From positions 44,854 to 108,853 of the forward strand of contig NZ_CP113912.1 of assembly GCF_024701375.2 (NCBI RefSeq): DNA of 64,000 bases, given 5' to 3'. The position numbers and the translations under genes are program-made. Under the pieces are notes generated by a model. That model was not told where the DNA came from, did no database searches, and worked only from the letters and a program-made list of their open reading frames with translations. The stretch's first letter is position 1. Each line of letters opens with the position of its first letter. This document shows positions 45,196 through 54,009 of this stretch, piece by piece. The DNA comes from Streptomyces sp. KMM 9044. GTDB lineage: Bacteria; Actinomycetota; Actinomycetes; Streptomycetales; Streptomycetaceae.

Positions 45196-46115
45196 GCCAG
45201 CCCTTCCCTGAAACCCTGGCGCCACGAAGGGTAACGCAACTCCCAGCCCAGTTCCCGCTTGGCCTTGGCGTTGGAGAATCCGCGCCCCTCGGTCATCATT
45301 GTCACTGCCGCTTCCCCGGCCAGCAGTCGGCCCAGCCGCCTGGGCACCCGTCTCGGCCGCTTCGCCCCTGTGCACTCGGCCAGATAGGGCAGCCACTCGC
45401 TGACCGGGGCCGGCTCGTCGTCGACGAGGTTGAACACGCCGTGCGCTTTCTGCTCCACCGCCAGGACGGTTGCGTTCACCGCGTCGTCGAGATGCACCCA
45501 TGAGAAGTGGCCGGTGCCGGCCCCGACGAGGGGGAACTGCCGCCTGCGCACCAGTTCGACCCGCTCGTCGACAACGTACGGCCCGTAAAGTCCGCCGTAT
45601 CGCAGGGCCGCGCCGCCAGCCGTGACGATCACCTCCTCGAGGTGCCTGACCGCCTCCGCCGTCTCCCGCGCCGTCGTCCTCTCCTCCGGGTCGAGCGGGT
45701 CCTCCTCCGTCTTGACCCATCCGCCCTCACGGATGCCGTTCGCAATGCCGGTGCTGCGCGCGACGAAGTGGGTGACCCCGGTCGCCTCGGCAGCGGCCAG
45801 CAGGTGGTCCGTGCCCTCCGCACGCAGGCGGTTGGTGGTGTTGAACCACCGGTCGGGATGCTTGATATCGGCCTTCTCGCCACTGACCACGGCCATCTGA
45901 TGCACGATCACGTCCGGTTGGGCCGTGGCCACCGTCTCACCGACCGTCACCGCGTCCAGCCCGTCCATCACGACCCCGTCCGCGCCGAACTGCTTCAGCA
46001 GACCCAGCTTGGCCGCGCTCGTCGTTGTCGCCGTCACCTGGTGGCCACGGGCCACGAGCCGCGGCACCAGCCGCCGCCCTATGGCACCGGTCCCGCCCGC
46101 CACGAACACCCGCAT
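45192..46115 (-). CDS. NAD(P)-dependent epimerase/dehydratase family protein
   Basis: This 307-residue extended-type short-chain dehydrogenase has the N-terminal cofactor motif VFVAGGTGAIGRRLVPRL and an active-site-like YGGLYGPY. Its substrate is not evident. It is coupled to the ECF sigma gene and is probably its regulatory partner or target rather than a biosynthetic enzyme. Confidence 0.82.
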   Translation of the reverse strand: MRVFVAGGTGAIGRRLVPRLVARGHQVTATTTSAAKLGLLKQFGADGVVMDGLDAVTVGETVATAQPDVIVHQMAVVSGEKADIKHPDRWFNTTNRLRAEGTDHLLAAAEATGVTHFVARSTGIANGIREGGWVKTEEDPLDPEERTTARETAEAVRHLEEVIVTAGGAALRYGGLYGPYVVDERVELVRRRQFPLVGAGTGHFSWVHLDDAVNATVLAVEQKAHGVFNLVDDEPAPVSEWLPYLAECTGAKRPRRVPRRLGRLLAGEAAVTMMTEGRGFSNAKAKRELGWELRYPSWRQGFREGLA

Positions 46116-46770
46116 GATCACCAGCTTTCCGCCACCGGCGTCTGTCTCCGAAACCTGAGACGAGTCAGCCCGGCCGTCTGTGACATGGCGCGGGAAACCA
46201 GCGTGTCCGGCGCGTCCCACAGACATCGACAGCCGCCCCGCCGACCGTCAAACATCCTTGTCGCCGCCACGGCGGCCGCCGATGGCGAGCGAGGGCGTGC
46301 CCCCGCTCGACGGTCGTTGCCACGGCGTCACGGGGGACGACGTCGCAGACCCCCACGCCCGCCGGACGGAGCGGCGCCGAGTTCGTCGAGCCGGCCGCGT
46401 GAGGCGCCCTGCCGAGGCCGCCTCGGCCACCACGGCCGCCGGCAATCGCAAGCCGGTGTTGCGCCATCGCTCGCCGGGGCGGTTCAGTTCTGCCAGGTCG
46501 AAACCACGTGACCTGCGACAACACCGTCAACCATGTCCAGAACCCGCCATCAGCTGCGGAACGCAGGTGTTGCGGGTGCTGCCGGAAGCGCCCTGCCGTC
46601 CCGGTCCTGAGCCGGTAACACACGGAAAACAGGTCGTCGGGCCGGTTCCCACACACCCGGCAGTTGTGATGACGGCCTGTTCCAGTTACCTCACCTGTCT
46701 CCTTCTGCCACATTCGTTTCGCTAATCTGTTTCAATTGTTCAGTCGCTAGAGTCGCTATGGGGGATGCGA
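46116..46770. other. intergenic region without supported gene
   Basis: About 650 bases with no recognisable coding sequence. The right end (46700-46760) is AT-richer (CTAATCTGTTTCAATTGTTC) and may hold the promoter of the primase module. Confidence 0.4.
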
Positions 46771-46914
46771 ATGGCTGCTGAGCTGCGAATTCGGCGCAGC
46801 GACCCAGGGGGTTTCGTCATCAGCCAGGTCACCTCTCCCCGGTCGGCCCAGCCCTTCGCCCCCGGCAGTGAGCAGGCACGGCGGCGTCGGCCTGTCCTGG
46901 GAGGCGTTGCATGA
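46771..46914 (+). CDS. small ORF coupled to plasmid primase
   Basis: A 47-codon frame (starting MAAELRIRRSDPGGFVISQV) ends in a TGA that overlaps the primase ATG as ATGA. GGGGGATGCGA precedes its start. The tight coupling supports translation. I do not recognise the product; it could be a leader peptide or a small replication accessory protein. Confidence 0.5.
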   Translation: MAAELRIRRSDPGGFVISQVTSPRSAQPFAPGSEQARRRRPVLGGVA

Positions 46915-48425
46915 CGGCCGGCGGTCAGTACGGCCTCTTCGACGCGCAGGCGGTCGCCGAGCAGATCCTCGCCCAGAGCACGCTGGAAGCCCGTGAGCGG
47001 AGGGAGACCACCGACGCGGCGGCTGCGGCCGGGGGAGAGGTGACGTCGGTCGGACTGCTTCCGGACACGCTCAGCGACCGGGGCAACGCCAAACTGTTCG
47101 TCAAGCTCTACGCCAACGACTACCGGCATGTGCCGGGCCTCGGCTGGTTCCGGTGGGACAGCACCCGCTGGCAGATCGACGAGGACGACACGGTGCTGTG
47201 GGCCGCCGGAGATCTGGCGGAGTCCCTGGCGGCCACCGATCCGCGCGGTGTGCACAGCACCAGCGCATTGCAGCAGCATCAGCGGCGGGCGTTGAGCACC
47301 AGCGGCATCAACGCGATGCTGGCGCAGGCCAGGACGGCACCCGGCATGGTCCTCAATGCGGCGCTGCTGGACGCCGACCCGTACGCGCTGTGCACACCGG
47401 CCGGAATCGTAGACCTGCGTACGGGACTGCTCCGGACCCCGGACCCCAACCGGGACTTCCATTCGCGCTGCACCACGGCTGCACCCCAACCGATGCCCAC
47501 GCTCCGCTGGTACCGGTTCCTCACCGACACGTTCGGGGAGGGCCGGGAAGGCGTGGAAATGATCGATTTCCTGCAACTGCTGCTGGGTTACTCGGTGACG
47601 GGGGACGTGGGCGGGCAGGTCATGCCGTTCCTGTTCGGTTCGGGCAGGAACGGCAAGTCGGTGCTGCTGGACGTGTTGATGAAGTTACTCGGTGACTACG
47701 CGGATGCCGCGCCGCCGGGGTTCTTGATGGCGCGTCCGTACGAGGGGCACCCCACGGATCTTGCGGAGCTGCACGGTCGCCGTGTCGTCGTGTGCAGCGA
47801 GGTCAAGCCGGGCGACCGGTTCGACGAGGCCCGGGTGAAGCTGCTGACGGGTGGTGACCGGATCAAGGCGCGCCGGATGCGGCAGGACTTCTTCAGTTTC
47901 GAGCCGACGCACAAGCTGTGGCTGCTGGGCAATCACCGGCCGGAGGTGGGCACCGGGGGTTTCGCCTTCTGGCGTCGTATGCGTCTCATCCCGTTCGAGC
48001 GCGTCGTGCCCTACGATCGCAAGATCGACAACCTGGCGGACATCCTGGTGACCGAGGAGGGTCCGGGCATCCTCAACTGGCTGATCCTGGGTGCACGCCG
48101 CTACCTGGGCGGCGAGAAGGACCTCACCGGACCCGAACGCGTCCGGATCGCCACCACCGTGTACGCGGAGACCGAGGACCACACCGGACGCTTCCTGAGC
48201 GAATGCTGCCGACTTGACGGAAGTCTCAGAGCGGAACAAGCCCAGCTCTACGCGGCATACAAGGCGTGGTGCCAGAATGAGGGGGCCCCGGCCATCTCGT
48301 CACGCGCCTTCGCCGCGCGGGTCCGGGAGACGGCAGGACTGGCGTCGCCCAAGGAAATGCTCCTGTCCAACCAGCGCAAGTACTACCCGGGCGTCGGGCT
48401 GGTCGCCGATGAGGAGGCGCCATGA
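46911..48425 (+). CDS. phage/plasmid primase-helicase (P4/D5 family)
   Basis: This 504-residue protein has a D5_N-type N-terminal domain (RWDSTRWQIDEDDTVLWAA) and a superfamily III helicase core with Walker A FGSGRNGKSVLLD (~residue 245), followed by VVVCSEVKPGDRFDEA and FSFEPTHKLWLLGNHRP. Such enzymes start replication of prophages, integrative elements and actinobacterial plasmids. No integrase or tra genes are nearby, so this is an isolated module or remnant. Confidence 0.9.
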   Translation: MTAGGQYGLFDAQAVAEQILAQSTLEARERRETTDAAAAAGGEVTSVGLLPDTLSDRGNAKLFVKLYANDYRHVPGLGWFRWDSTRWQIDEDDTVLWAAGDLAESLAATDPRGVHSTSALQQHQRRALSTSGINAMLAQARTAPGMVLNAALLDADPYALCTPAGIVDLRTGLLRTPDPNRDFHSRCTTAAPQPMPTLRWYRFLTDTFGEGREGVEMIDFLQLLLGYSVTGDVGGQVMPFLFGSGRNGKSVLLDVLMKLLGDYADAAPPGFLMARPYEGHPTDLAELHGRRVVVCSEVKPGDRFDEARVKLLTGGDRIKARRMRQDFFSFEPTHKLWLLGNHRPEVGTGGFAFWRRMRLIPFERVVPYDRKIDNLADILVTEEGPGILNWLILGARRYLGGEKDLTGPERVRIATTVYAETEDHTGRFLSECCRLDGSLRAEQAQLYAAYKAWCQNEGAPAISSRAFAARVRETAGLASPKEMLLSNQRKYYPGVGLVADEEAP

Positions 48426-48904
48426 GCTCTCTCATCGCGGAGGACGAACTCGTGCACGAGGCCGGCTTCGTGTGGCTGGAGGACACCGGCACGCTCGACT
48501 ACGTCCGTCAGAGCCTTGACCGGCTGCCCACCCGCCGCGGCAGGCCCGCCTACCACCGCGACGGTCGCATGGTCGGCTACGCCCTGCTCCGCCCCGAGGC
48601 CAAGCCGTCCCGCTCCTCGGGCACCTTCCGCCGCCGGGTGTTCTGGCTGCTGCCACACGACCGGGACACCGCCCCCGACGGCCTGTACGCGACCGGTGCA
48701 CCGGCCGAGGCAGTGGACCCGCGCACCCTGGCCCCCGGCAGCAAAGGACGCAAGACCGAACGCTCCGGGGGGCCGCCTCCCCTCCGCCCCCTCGACAGCC
48801 ATGCGCGAGCCGGGCACCACGCTGCCGTCGTAGCCGGCACCGGTCGCCCGCCCCTCCGGGCCGGCCCCGGGAAAAGCATGGAAAAAACCGCCCATCCGGT
48901 TTAG
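48422..48904 (+). CDS. hypothetical protein coupled to primase
   Basis: The 160-residue product (starting MSSLIAEDELVHEAGFVWLE) starts in an ATGA overlap with the primase stop. The N-terminal ~85 residues look folded and charged; the C-terminal half is Pro/Gly/Arg-rich and may be disordered. No family is recognised. Position suggests a replication-module accessory protein. Confidence 0.6.
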   Translation: MSSLIAEDELVHEAGFVWLEDTGTLDYVRQSLDRLPTRRGRPAYHRDGRMVGYALLRPEAKPSRSSGTFRRRVFWLLPHDRDTAPDGLYATGAPAEAVDPRTLAPGSKGRKTERSGGPPPLRPLDSHARAGHHAAVVAGTGRPPLRAGPGKSMEKTAHPV

Positions 48905-49009
48905 TGTGCTGGTGTTGAATCACGCGCCCACGCGACGGGCACACGGCAGAGACACCGGCACCCTCAGGCGCCGTGCGGCAGTCCGTACGGCTCGACGTAG
49001 GCGGTTCCC

Positions 49010-49684
49010 ATGGCCTTGCGGCACCTGCGCCTCATCGCGGTGAACATCGACGGGGTACTGCTGAACGACACGTTCAGTCCCGTCGCTCACCGGTTCGTGG
49101 TCGACCTCGGCGGTGTCTACACCGCCGAGGTGGAACGCGCGGTGCTGTCGCAGCCGCAGCTCGAGGCCGCCGCGGCACTGGGCGTTTCGGGAGTCACCCC
49201 CGAGGAGGTCGTGAAAGCGTACTTCCGCAGGCGGGAGGAGTACCTCCGGGACCACCCCGTACGAGTACTGGACGGCGCCGGCGCCCTACTCGGCCGGCTG
49301 CGCGCCACGGGAGCGACCTTGGTGTGCTACGGCGGGCTCGGCCGCTCCCACTTCGACCGTCACCTGGCCCCGTACGCGGAGTACTTCGACAGCCCCCGCT
49401 ATGTGTGCACCGACGGATTCCGTCCCGGCATCCGGGAGATCGCCGAGGACATCTTGGGACTCCGCTGCGACCAGGCACTCTTCATCGACGACGTGGCACG
49501 TGTGGCCGAGGCCGCCCAGGCCCTGGGAGCGGCGTTCATCGGGCATCCGACCAGCTACGAGCACAGCTTCCAGCGGCAGTTGATGCGCGAGGCCGGAGTC
49601 CGTCACATGGTCGGTTCGCTCGACGCGATAGGCGAGCGGCTGCTGCGCACGGTCGACGCCGAGGCCGCCGGCCGATGTCTGTAA
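49010..49684 (+). CDS. HAD-superfamily protein lacking the nucleophile Asp
   Basis: This 224-residue protein has the HAD layout: a first strand RLIAVNIDGVLLND, a helical cap (~residues 30-85), and motif III/IV-like DQALFIDDVARVAEAAQ. The usual DxD of motif I reads NID, so the Asp that forms the phospho-aspartate intermediate is replaced by Asn. Phosphatase activity is therefore doubtful. It lies 105 bases before the second receptor gene, whose ARE-like box sits between them. Some butyrolactone systems include a HAD phosphatase, but that role is only suggested here. Confidence 0.75.
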   Translation: MALRHLRLIAVNIDGVLLNDTFSPVAHRFVVDLGGVYTAEVERAVLSQPQLEAAAALGVSGVTPEEVVKAYFRRREEYLRDHPVRVLDGAGALLGRLRATGATLVCYGGLGRSHFDRHLAPYAEYFDSPRYVCTDGFRPGIREIAEDILGLRCDQALFIDDVARVAEAAQALGAAFIGHPTSYEHSFQRQLMREAGVRHMVGSLDAIGERLLRTVDAEAAGRCL

Positions 49685-49714
49685 CCGAAACACTGGTTCA
49701 ACTTTGACCGTTCG

Positions 49715-49743
49715 GCAAGGTACGATCCGGACGGTTTGTTTTA
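49715..49743. promoter_or_regulatory. ARE-like operator upstream of second TetR gene
   Basis: The right half GGACGGTTTGTTTTA is typical of butyrolactone-receptor operators. The left half (AAGGTACGATCC) is weaker. It lies 46 bases before the receptor ATG, consistent with autorepression. Confidence 0.48.
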
Positions 49744-49788
49744 GTTGAATCGCCGCTTCGGAGCGCGACGGATTCGAAGTGAGGTCCT

Positions 49789-50433
49789 ATGACCCAGCAA
49801 GAACGAGCGGTCAGGACCCGCCGCACGATACTGGAAGCAGCCGCGGCTGTCTTCGCGGAGTACGGGTACGCCGCGGCCACGGTTGCGGACATCCTCAAGA
49901 CCGCGGGCGTGACCAAGGGCGCCCTCTACTTCCATTTCGACTCCAAAGAAGCACTGGCCAAGGGCGTTCTGGAGGTACAGACGGACCAGCCCTTGCCCGA
50001 GCAGGAGATCAAGCTCCAGGAGATAGTGGACCTCACCATGACGGTGGCTCACCGGCTGGTGCACGATCCGATCCTCCGGGCCGGCGCACGGCTCTCCGCG
50101 GACCCCAATGGCCGCAAGCACTACGGCAGCGCCTGGCCGATGTGGGTCGACATGCTTACGGAGAACCTGGCCGAGGCCCGCCGGCGTGGGGAGACCCTGC
50201 CCCACGTGGTGCCGCGCGAGGTCGCGGAGATGCTGGTCAGCGCGTTCAACGGCGTACAGCTCTACGCCCAGCTCGAGACCGACCTGAACGACGTCGAGCA
50301 GCGGGTCTCGATCCTGATGAAGCACCTGCTCCCCTCCATCGCCTCCCCCTCGCTGCTGATGCGACTGGACGTGGCCCCGGACCGCGGGGCACGCCTGCTC
50401 GGCGGGTCTGCGCCCGTGCCCGAGTCGGCCTGA
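49789..50433 (+). CDS. TetR-family gamma-butyrolactone receptor-like regulator, second copy
   Basis: This 214-residue paralogue of the receptor at 324-971 shares the DNA-binding helix VADILKTAGVTKGALYFHF exactly and most of the ligand domain (SAFNGVQLYAQLETDLND). The two are on the same strand at opposite ends of the cluster. Near-identical recognition helices imply that both bind the same ARE-like operators. Differences in the C-terminal half may separate a true receptor from a pseudo-receptor. Confidence 0.9.
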   Translation: MTQQERAVRTRRTILEAAAAVFAEYGYAAATVADILKTAGVTKGALYFHFDSKEALAKGVLEVQTDQPLPEQEIKLQEIVDLTMTVAHRLVHDPILRAGARLSADPNGRKHYGSAWPMWVDMLTENLAEARRRGETLPHVVPREVAEMLVSAFNGVQLYAQLETDLNDVEQRVSILMKHLLPSIASPSLLMRLDVAPDRGARLLGGSAPVPESA

Positions 50434-50469
50434 CGCGTCGCCTCCAGGAAGAGCCGAGGCTGTCTTGAG

Positions 50470-50496
50470 CCCTGCGATGGACCGTGGGTCGCAGGG
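50470..50496. terminator. small hairpin between receptor and carboxylase genes
   Basis: CCCTGCGA and TCGCAGGG form a perfect 8-bp stem with an 11-base loop, ending 12 bases before the GTG of the epsilon subunit. It may weakly terminate the receptor transcript or mask the downstream start. Confidence 0.4.
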
Positions 50497-50507
50497 AAGG
50501 AGGGACC

Positions 50508-50720
50508 GTGGACCGTGCTGGGGACAAGATGGTGGCCCTGCTGAGGATCGAGCGCGGGCAGGCCACCGAGGAAGAGCTCGCCGCGGTCGCCGTGACGCTG
50601 TTCTCGGTGGTCTCCAGGCGCAGGGACGGCGAGCAGAACGCTGATCAGGGCCGACCGGTCGGGCCCTGGGACCGGCGGCGATGGGACAGGACCTACCGGG
50701 CGCCGCACAGTTGGAGATGA
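50508..50720 (+). CDS. acyl-CoA carboxylase epsilon subunit
   Basis: The ~70-residue product matches AccE/PccE: LLRIERGQATEEELAAVAVT at the N-terminus and the terminal WDRTYRAPHSWR. Epsilon subunits stabilise the alpha-beta complex. GGAGGG lies before the GTG; an ATG 21 bases later is possible. Unusually it precedes the beta subunit rather than following it. It should be co-transcribed with the beta gene 129 bases downstream. Confidence 0.85.
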   Translation: MDRAGDKMVALLRIERGQATEEELAAVAVTLFSVVSRRRDGEQNADQGRPVGPWDRRRWDRTYRAPHSWR

Positions 50721-50849
50721 CGCGCGCCGGGCGGTGCCACGACCCGGCCGTCTGCTTCCCCGGATGGGAACCGCACCGGCGGTTCGTTGCTCCGGCGCAC
50801 GCCGTCCTCATGGGCCGCGTCTGCGCCGACCAAGAGGAAGAGGACTGTC

Positions 50850-52442
50850 ATGGCGACGGTGTTGGAGCCCTCCGGGCTCCAGGCGGAGCCGGTGGATGCG
50901 CGTGGGCGCGTTGCCGAACTGCACGGGATCCGTGCGCAGGCACTGGCCGGCCCGGGTGAGAGGGCGACCCGGGCGCAGCATGCCAAGGGCAAGCTGACTG
51001 CCCGGGAGCGCGTCGAGCTGCTGCTGGACGCGGGGTCCTTTCGTGAGGTGGAGCAGTTGCGCCGGCACCGGGCGGTGGGGTTCGGTCTGGAGGAGAAGAA
51101 GCCGTACACGGATGGTGTGATCACCGGCTGGGGCACGGTGGAGGGCCGTACGGTCTTCGTCTACGCCCACGATTTCCGGATCTTCGGCGGCGCGCTGGGC
51201 GAGGCCCATGCCACGAAGATCCACAAGATCATGGACATGGCCATCGCGGCGGGTGCGCCGCTGGTCTCCCTCAACGACGGTGCGGGTGCCCGGATCCAGG
51301 AGGGTGTCTCGGCGCTCGCCGGTTACGGCGGCATCTTCCAGCGCAACACCAGGGCGTCCGGTGTCATCCCGCAGATCAGTGTGATGCTCGGTCCGTGCGC
51401 GGGCGGTGCGGCCTACAGCCCCGCCCTCACCGACTTCGTGTTCATGGTCCGTGAGACGTCGCAGATGTTCATCACCGGGCCGGAGGTCGTCAAGGCGGTC
51501 ACCGGCGAGGAGATCAGCCAGAACGGGCTGGGCGGCGCGGACGTGCACGCCGAGACCAGCGGTGTGGCCCACTTCGCCTACGACGACGAGGAGACGTGCA
51601 TCGCCGAGGTGCGCTACCTCCTCTCGCTGCTCCCGCAGAACAACCGGGAGAACCCTCCGAGGGCCGAGAGCGGCGACGCGGCCGGGCGCCGCGGCGAGGT
51701 CCTGCTGGACCTGGTCCCGGCCGACGGCAACCGTCCGTACGACATGACCAGGGTCATCGAGGAGATCGTCGACGACGGCGAGTACCTCGAGGTCCACGAG
51801 CGCTGGGCGCGCAACATCGTCTGCGCGCTGGCCCGGATGGACGGCCAGGTCGTCGGTGTCGTCGCCAACCAGCCCCAGGTGCTGGCCGGTGTGCTGGACA
51901 TCGAGGCGTCCGAGAAGGCCGCCCGGTTCGTCCAGATGTGCGACGCCTTCAACATCCCGATCCTCACCTTCCTGGACGTTCCCGGTTTCCTCCCGGGCGT
52001 CGACCAGGAGCACGGTGGCATCATCCGCCACGGCGCCAAGCTCCTCTACGCCTACTGCAACGCGACGGTCCCCAGGATCTCGCTGATCCTGCGCAAGGCG
52101 TACGGCGGCGCCTACATCGTCATGGACAGCCAGTCCATCGGCGCCGACCTCACCTACGCCTGGCCCACCAACGAGATCGCCGTGATGGGCGCGGAGGGCG
52201 CGGCCAACGTGATCTTCCGCCGCCGGATCGCCGACGCCCAGGACCCGGACGCCATGCGGGCACGCATGGTCAAGGAGTACAAGTCCGAGCTGATGCACCC
52301 CTACTACGCGGCCGAACGCGGTCTGGTCGACGACGTCATCGACCCCGCCGAGACCCGCGAGGTACTCATCCGCTCCCTGGCGATGCTGCAGACCAAACAC
52401 GCCGACCTGCCCTCCCGCAAGCACGGCAACCCGCCCCAGTAG
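50850..52442 (+). CDS. acyl-CoA carboxylase beta subunit (carboxyltransferase)
   Basis: This 530-residue biotin-dependent carboxyltransferase has the two crotonase-like halves. They carry the acyl-CoA and biotin oxyanion loops GPCAGGAAYSPALTDF and ILRKAYGGAYIVM. It carboxylates acetyl- or propionyl-CoA with a biotinylated alpha subunit encoded elsewhere. Malonyl-CoA is needed by both the type III PKS (five per THN) and NphT7, so this pair probably boosts supply. The specificity residue region (IFGGALGEAH) does not settle acetyl versus propionyl. Its stop abuts truncated ureF DNA, marking the cluster edge. Confidence 0.93.
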   Translation: MATVLEPSGLQAEPVDARGRVAELHGIRAQALAGPGERATRAQHAKGKLTARERVELLLDAGSFREVEQLRRHRAVGFGLEEKKPYTDGVITGWGTVEGRTVFVYAHDFRIFGGALGEAHATKIHKIMDMAIAAGAPLVSLNDGAGARIQEGVSALAGYGGIFQRNTRASGVIPQISVMLGPCAGGAAYSPALTDFVFMVRETSQMFITGPEVVKAVTGEEISQNGLGGADVHAETSGVAHFAYDDEETCIAEVRYLLSLLPQNNRENPPRAESGDAAGRRGEVLLDLVPADGNRPYDMTRVIEEIVDDGEYLEVHERWARNIVCALARMDGQVVGVVANQPQVLAGVLDIEASEKAARFVQMCDAFNIPILTFLDVPGFLPGVDQEHGGIIRHGAKLLYAYCNATVPRISLILRKAYGGAYIVMDSQSIGADLTYAWPTNEIAVMGAEGAANVIFRRRIADAQDPDAMRARMVKEYKSELMHPYYAAERGLVDDVIDPAETREVLIRSLAMLQTKHADLPSRKHGNPPQ

Positions 52443-52458
52443 ACGACCGCACGGCGCG

Positions 52459-52776
52459 CACCAGCCGGTGGTCCTGGGCCTGGCCGCCCGGTCGGCAGGC
52501 CTGAACCCGCTGGATGCCGCCTACGCGGCGGCCTACGAAACGATCAGCGGACCGGCCACGGCGACCGTCCGGCTGCTGAGCCTGGACCCGTTCGACGCCA
52601 CCGCTGTCCTCGCCCACTTGTCCGACGACCTCGACCGTACTGTCTCCGCAGCCGCCACCGCAGCCCAGCACATCCCCGAGCACGGGCTCGACGCGATGCC
52701 CGCCGCCTCCGCACCGCTGCTCGACATCACCGCGCAGCAGCATGCCGACTGGCCGGTACGCCTGTTCGCCTCCTGA
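52459..52776 (+). pseudogene. ureF: ureF 3' fragment (urease accessory protein)
   Basis: Only the last ~105 residues of UreF remain: [37 protein letters not shown], and the terminal [20 protein letters not shown]. Full UreF is ~220 residues. The fragment begins within 17 bases of the carboxylase stop without its own start signal, so the cluster is fused into the urease operon here. Confidence 0.85.
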
Positions 52777-52810
52777 CCACCGCACCCACGAGACCCACGC
52801 AGGAAACCCC

Positions 52811-53512
52811 ATGCACCTCGGCCATGACCTCGACGAGAAATTCCCCCACCGGCACACCTACAGCGCCGCCGAACCGCGACGCCCCAACGGCACACGGCGC
52901 GCCCTGCGGATCGGTCTGGGCGGGCCGGTCGGATCGGGGAAGACCGCCATCGTCGCCGCCCTGTGCAGGGCCCTACGGGATCAACTGTCCATCGCTGTGG
53001 TCACCAACGACATCTATACCCGCGAAGACGCCGACTTTCTGCTGCGCGAAGCCGTCCTGCCACCCGAGCGCATCAGAGCCGTCGAAACCGGCGCCTGCCC
53101 GCACACCGCCATCCGCGACGACATCTCCGCCAACCTGGAGGCCCTCGAAGACCTGGAGAACGAGATCGACCCCCTCGACCTGGTCCTGTTGGAGTCCGGC
53201 GGCGACAATCTCACCGCGACGTTCTCCAAGGGTCTCGTCGACGCGCAGGTCTTCGTCATCGACGTCGCGGGCGGCGACGACATTCCGCGCAAGGGCGGCC
53301 CCGGAGTGACCACCGCCGATCTCCTCGTCATCAACAAGACCGACCTCGCACCGTACGTGGGCTCCGACCTGGAGGGCATGGCCCGCGATGCCGGGGCACA
53401 GCGCGGTGAGCTTCCGGTCGCCTTCACCTCCCTCAGAAGCGAAGGCGGCGTGGAGCCGGTGACCGACTGGATTCGCCCACTCCTCACAGCCTGGACGGCA
53501 GGCCCGGCATGA
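52811..53512 (+). CDS. ureG: urease accessory GTPase UreG
   Basis: This 233-residue SIMIBI GTPase has the P-loop [12 protein letters not shown], the nickel-binding-type [13 protein letters not shown], and the G4 motif VINKTDL. It delivers nickel to urease with UreF and UreD. Both partners are truncated here and the structural genes ureABC are not in the window, so this intact gene may have lost its purpose unless complete copies exist elsewhere. Confidence 0.95.
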   Translation: MHLGHDLDEKFPHRHTYSAAEPRRPNGTRRALRIGLGGPVGSGKTAIVAALCRALRDQLSIAVVTNDIYTREDADFLLREAVLPPERIRAVETGACPHTAIRDDISANLEALEDLENEIDPLDLVLLESGGDNLTATFSKGLVDAQVFVIDVAGGDDIPRKGGPGVTTADLLVINKTDLAPYVGSDLEGMARDAGAQRGELPVAFTSLRSEGGVEPVTDWIRPLLTAWTAGPA

Positions 53513-53859
53513 CCCTTGCAACCCGGCCCGCCGTGTCGGCAGCCGCAGGCCTACAGGCGACCGCACGCATCACGGCAGCTACCAGAGGCGGCATCACCAG
53601 TCTGCCGGTCCTCGAGGGCGACGGCCCCTTCGAACTACGGCGCCTGCGTTCACGAGGAACCGAGGCACGCGTGTGCGTCGTCGGCGCCATGAGCGCTCCT
53701 CTCGGCGGCGACCGGCTGCGCATCGAAGCCGTCGCACGACCAGGCGCGGTTCTGCACATCACCTCCGCCGCCGCGACCCTCGCGTTGCGAGGATGCACAG
53801 TCGAACACGCCACCTACGACGTGCAGCTGACCGTGGAAGAACACGCAGAACTCCACTGA
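53509..53859 (+). pseudogene. ureD: ureD 5' fragment, cut by transposon DNA
   Basis: ATGA overlaps the ureG stop. The frame follows UreD for ~110 residues (LQATARITAATRGGITSLPV, AAATLALRGCTVEHATYDV) and then ends; intact UreD is ~250 residues or more. Transposon-derived sequence begins shortly after, so insertion or deletion removed the 3' half. Confidence 0.82.
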
Positions 53860-53945
53860 GGTCTTCTCGGCAACGTGACGGTTGCGGTGCGTGACCGCGT
53901 GCGGGGTGAGCCGGACCGCGTCGAGTGCCCCGCTGTCAGATATGG

Positions 53946-54006
53946 GTGAAGCCCCTGGTAGGAACAGGTCTGCGAAAATCAAGTTCCGTACGGCCAGAGG
54001 CTTCAC
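53946..54006. repeat. 13-bp inverted repeat in front of IS5-like transposase
   Basis: GTGAAGCCCCTGG at 53946-53958 is matched by CCAGAGGCTTCAC at 53994-54006 with one mismatch. It sits just before the transposase start and is probably part of the left end or transposase promoter of that element. Confidence 0.6.
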
Positions 54007-54009
54007 ACG

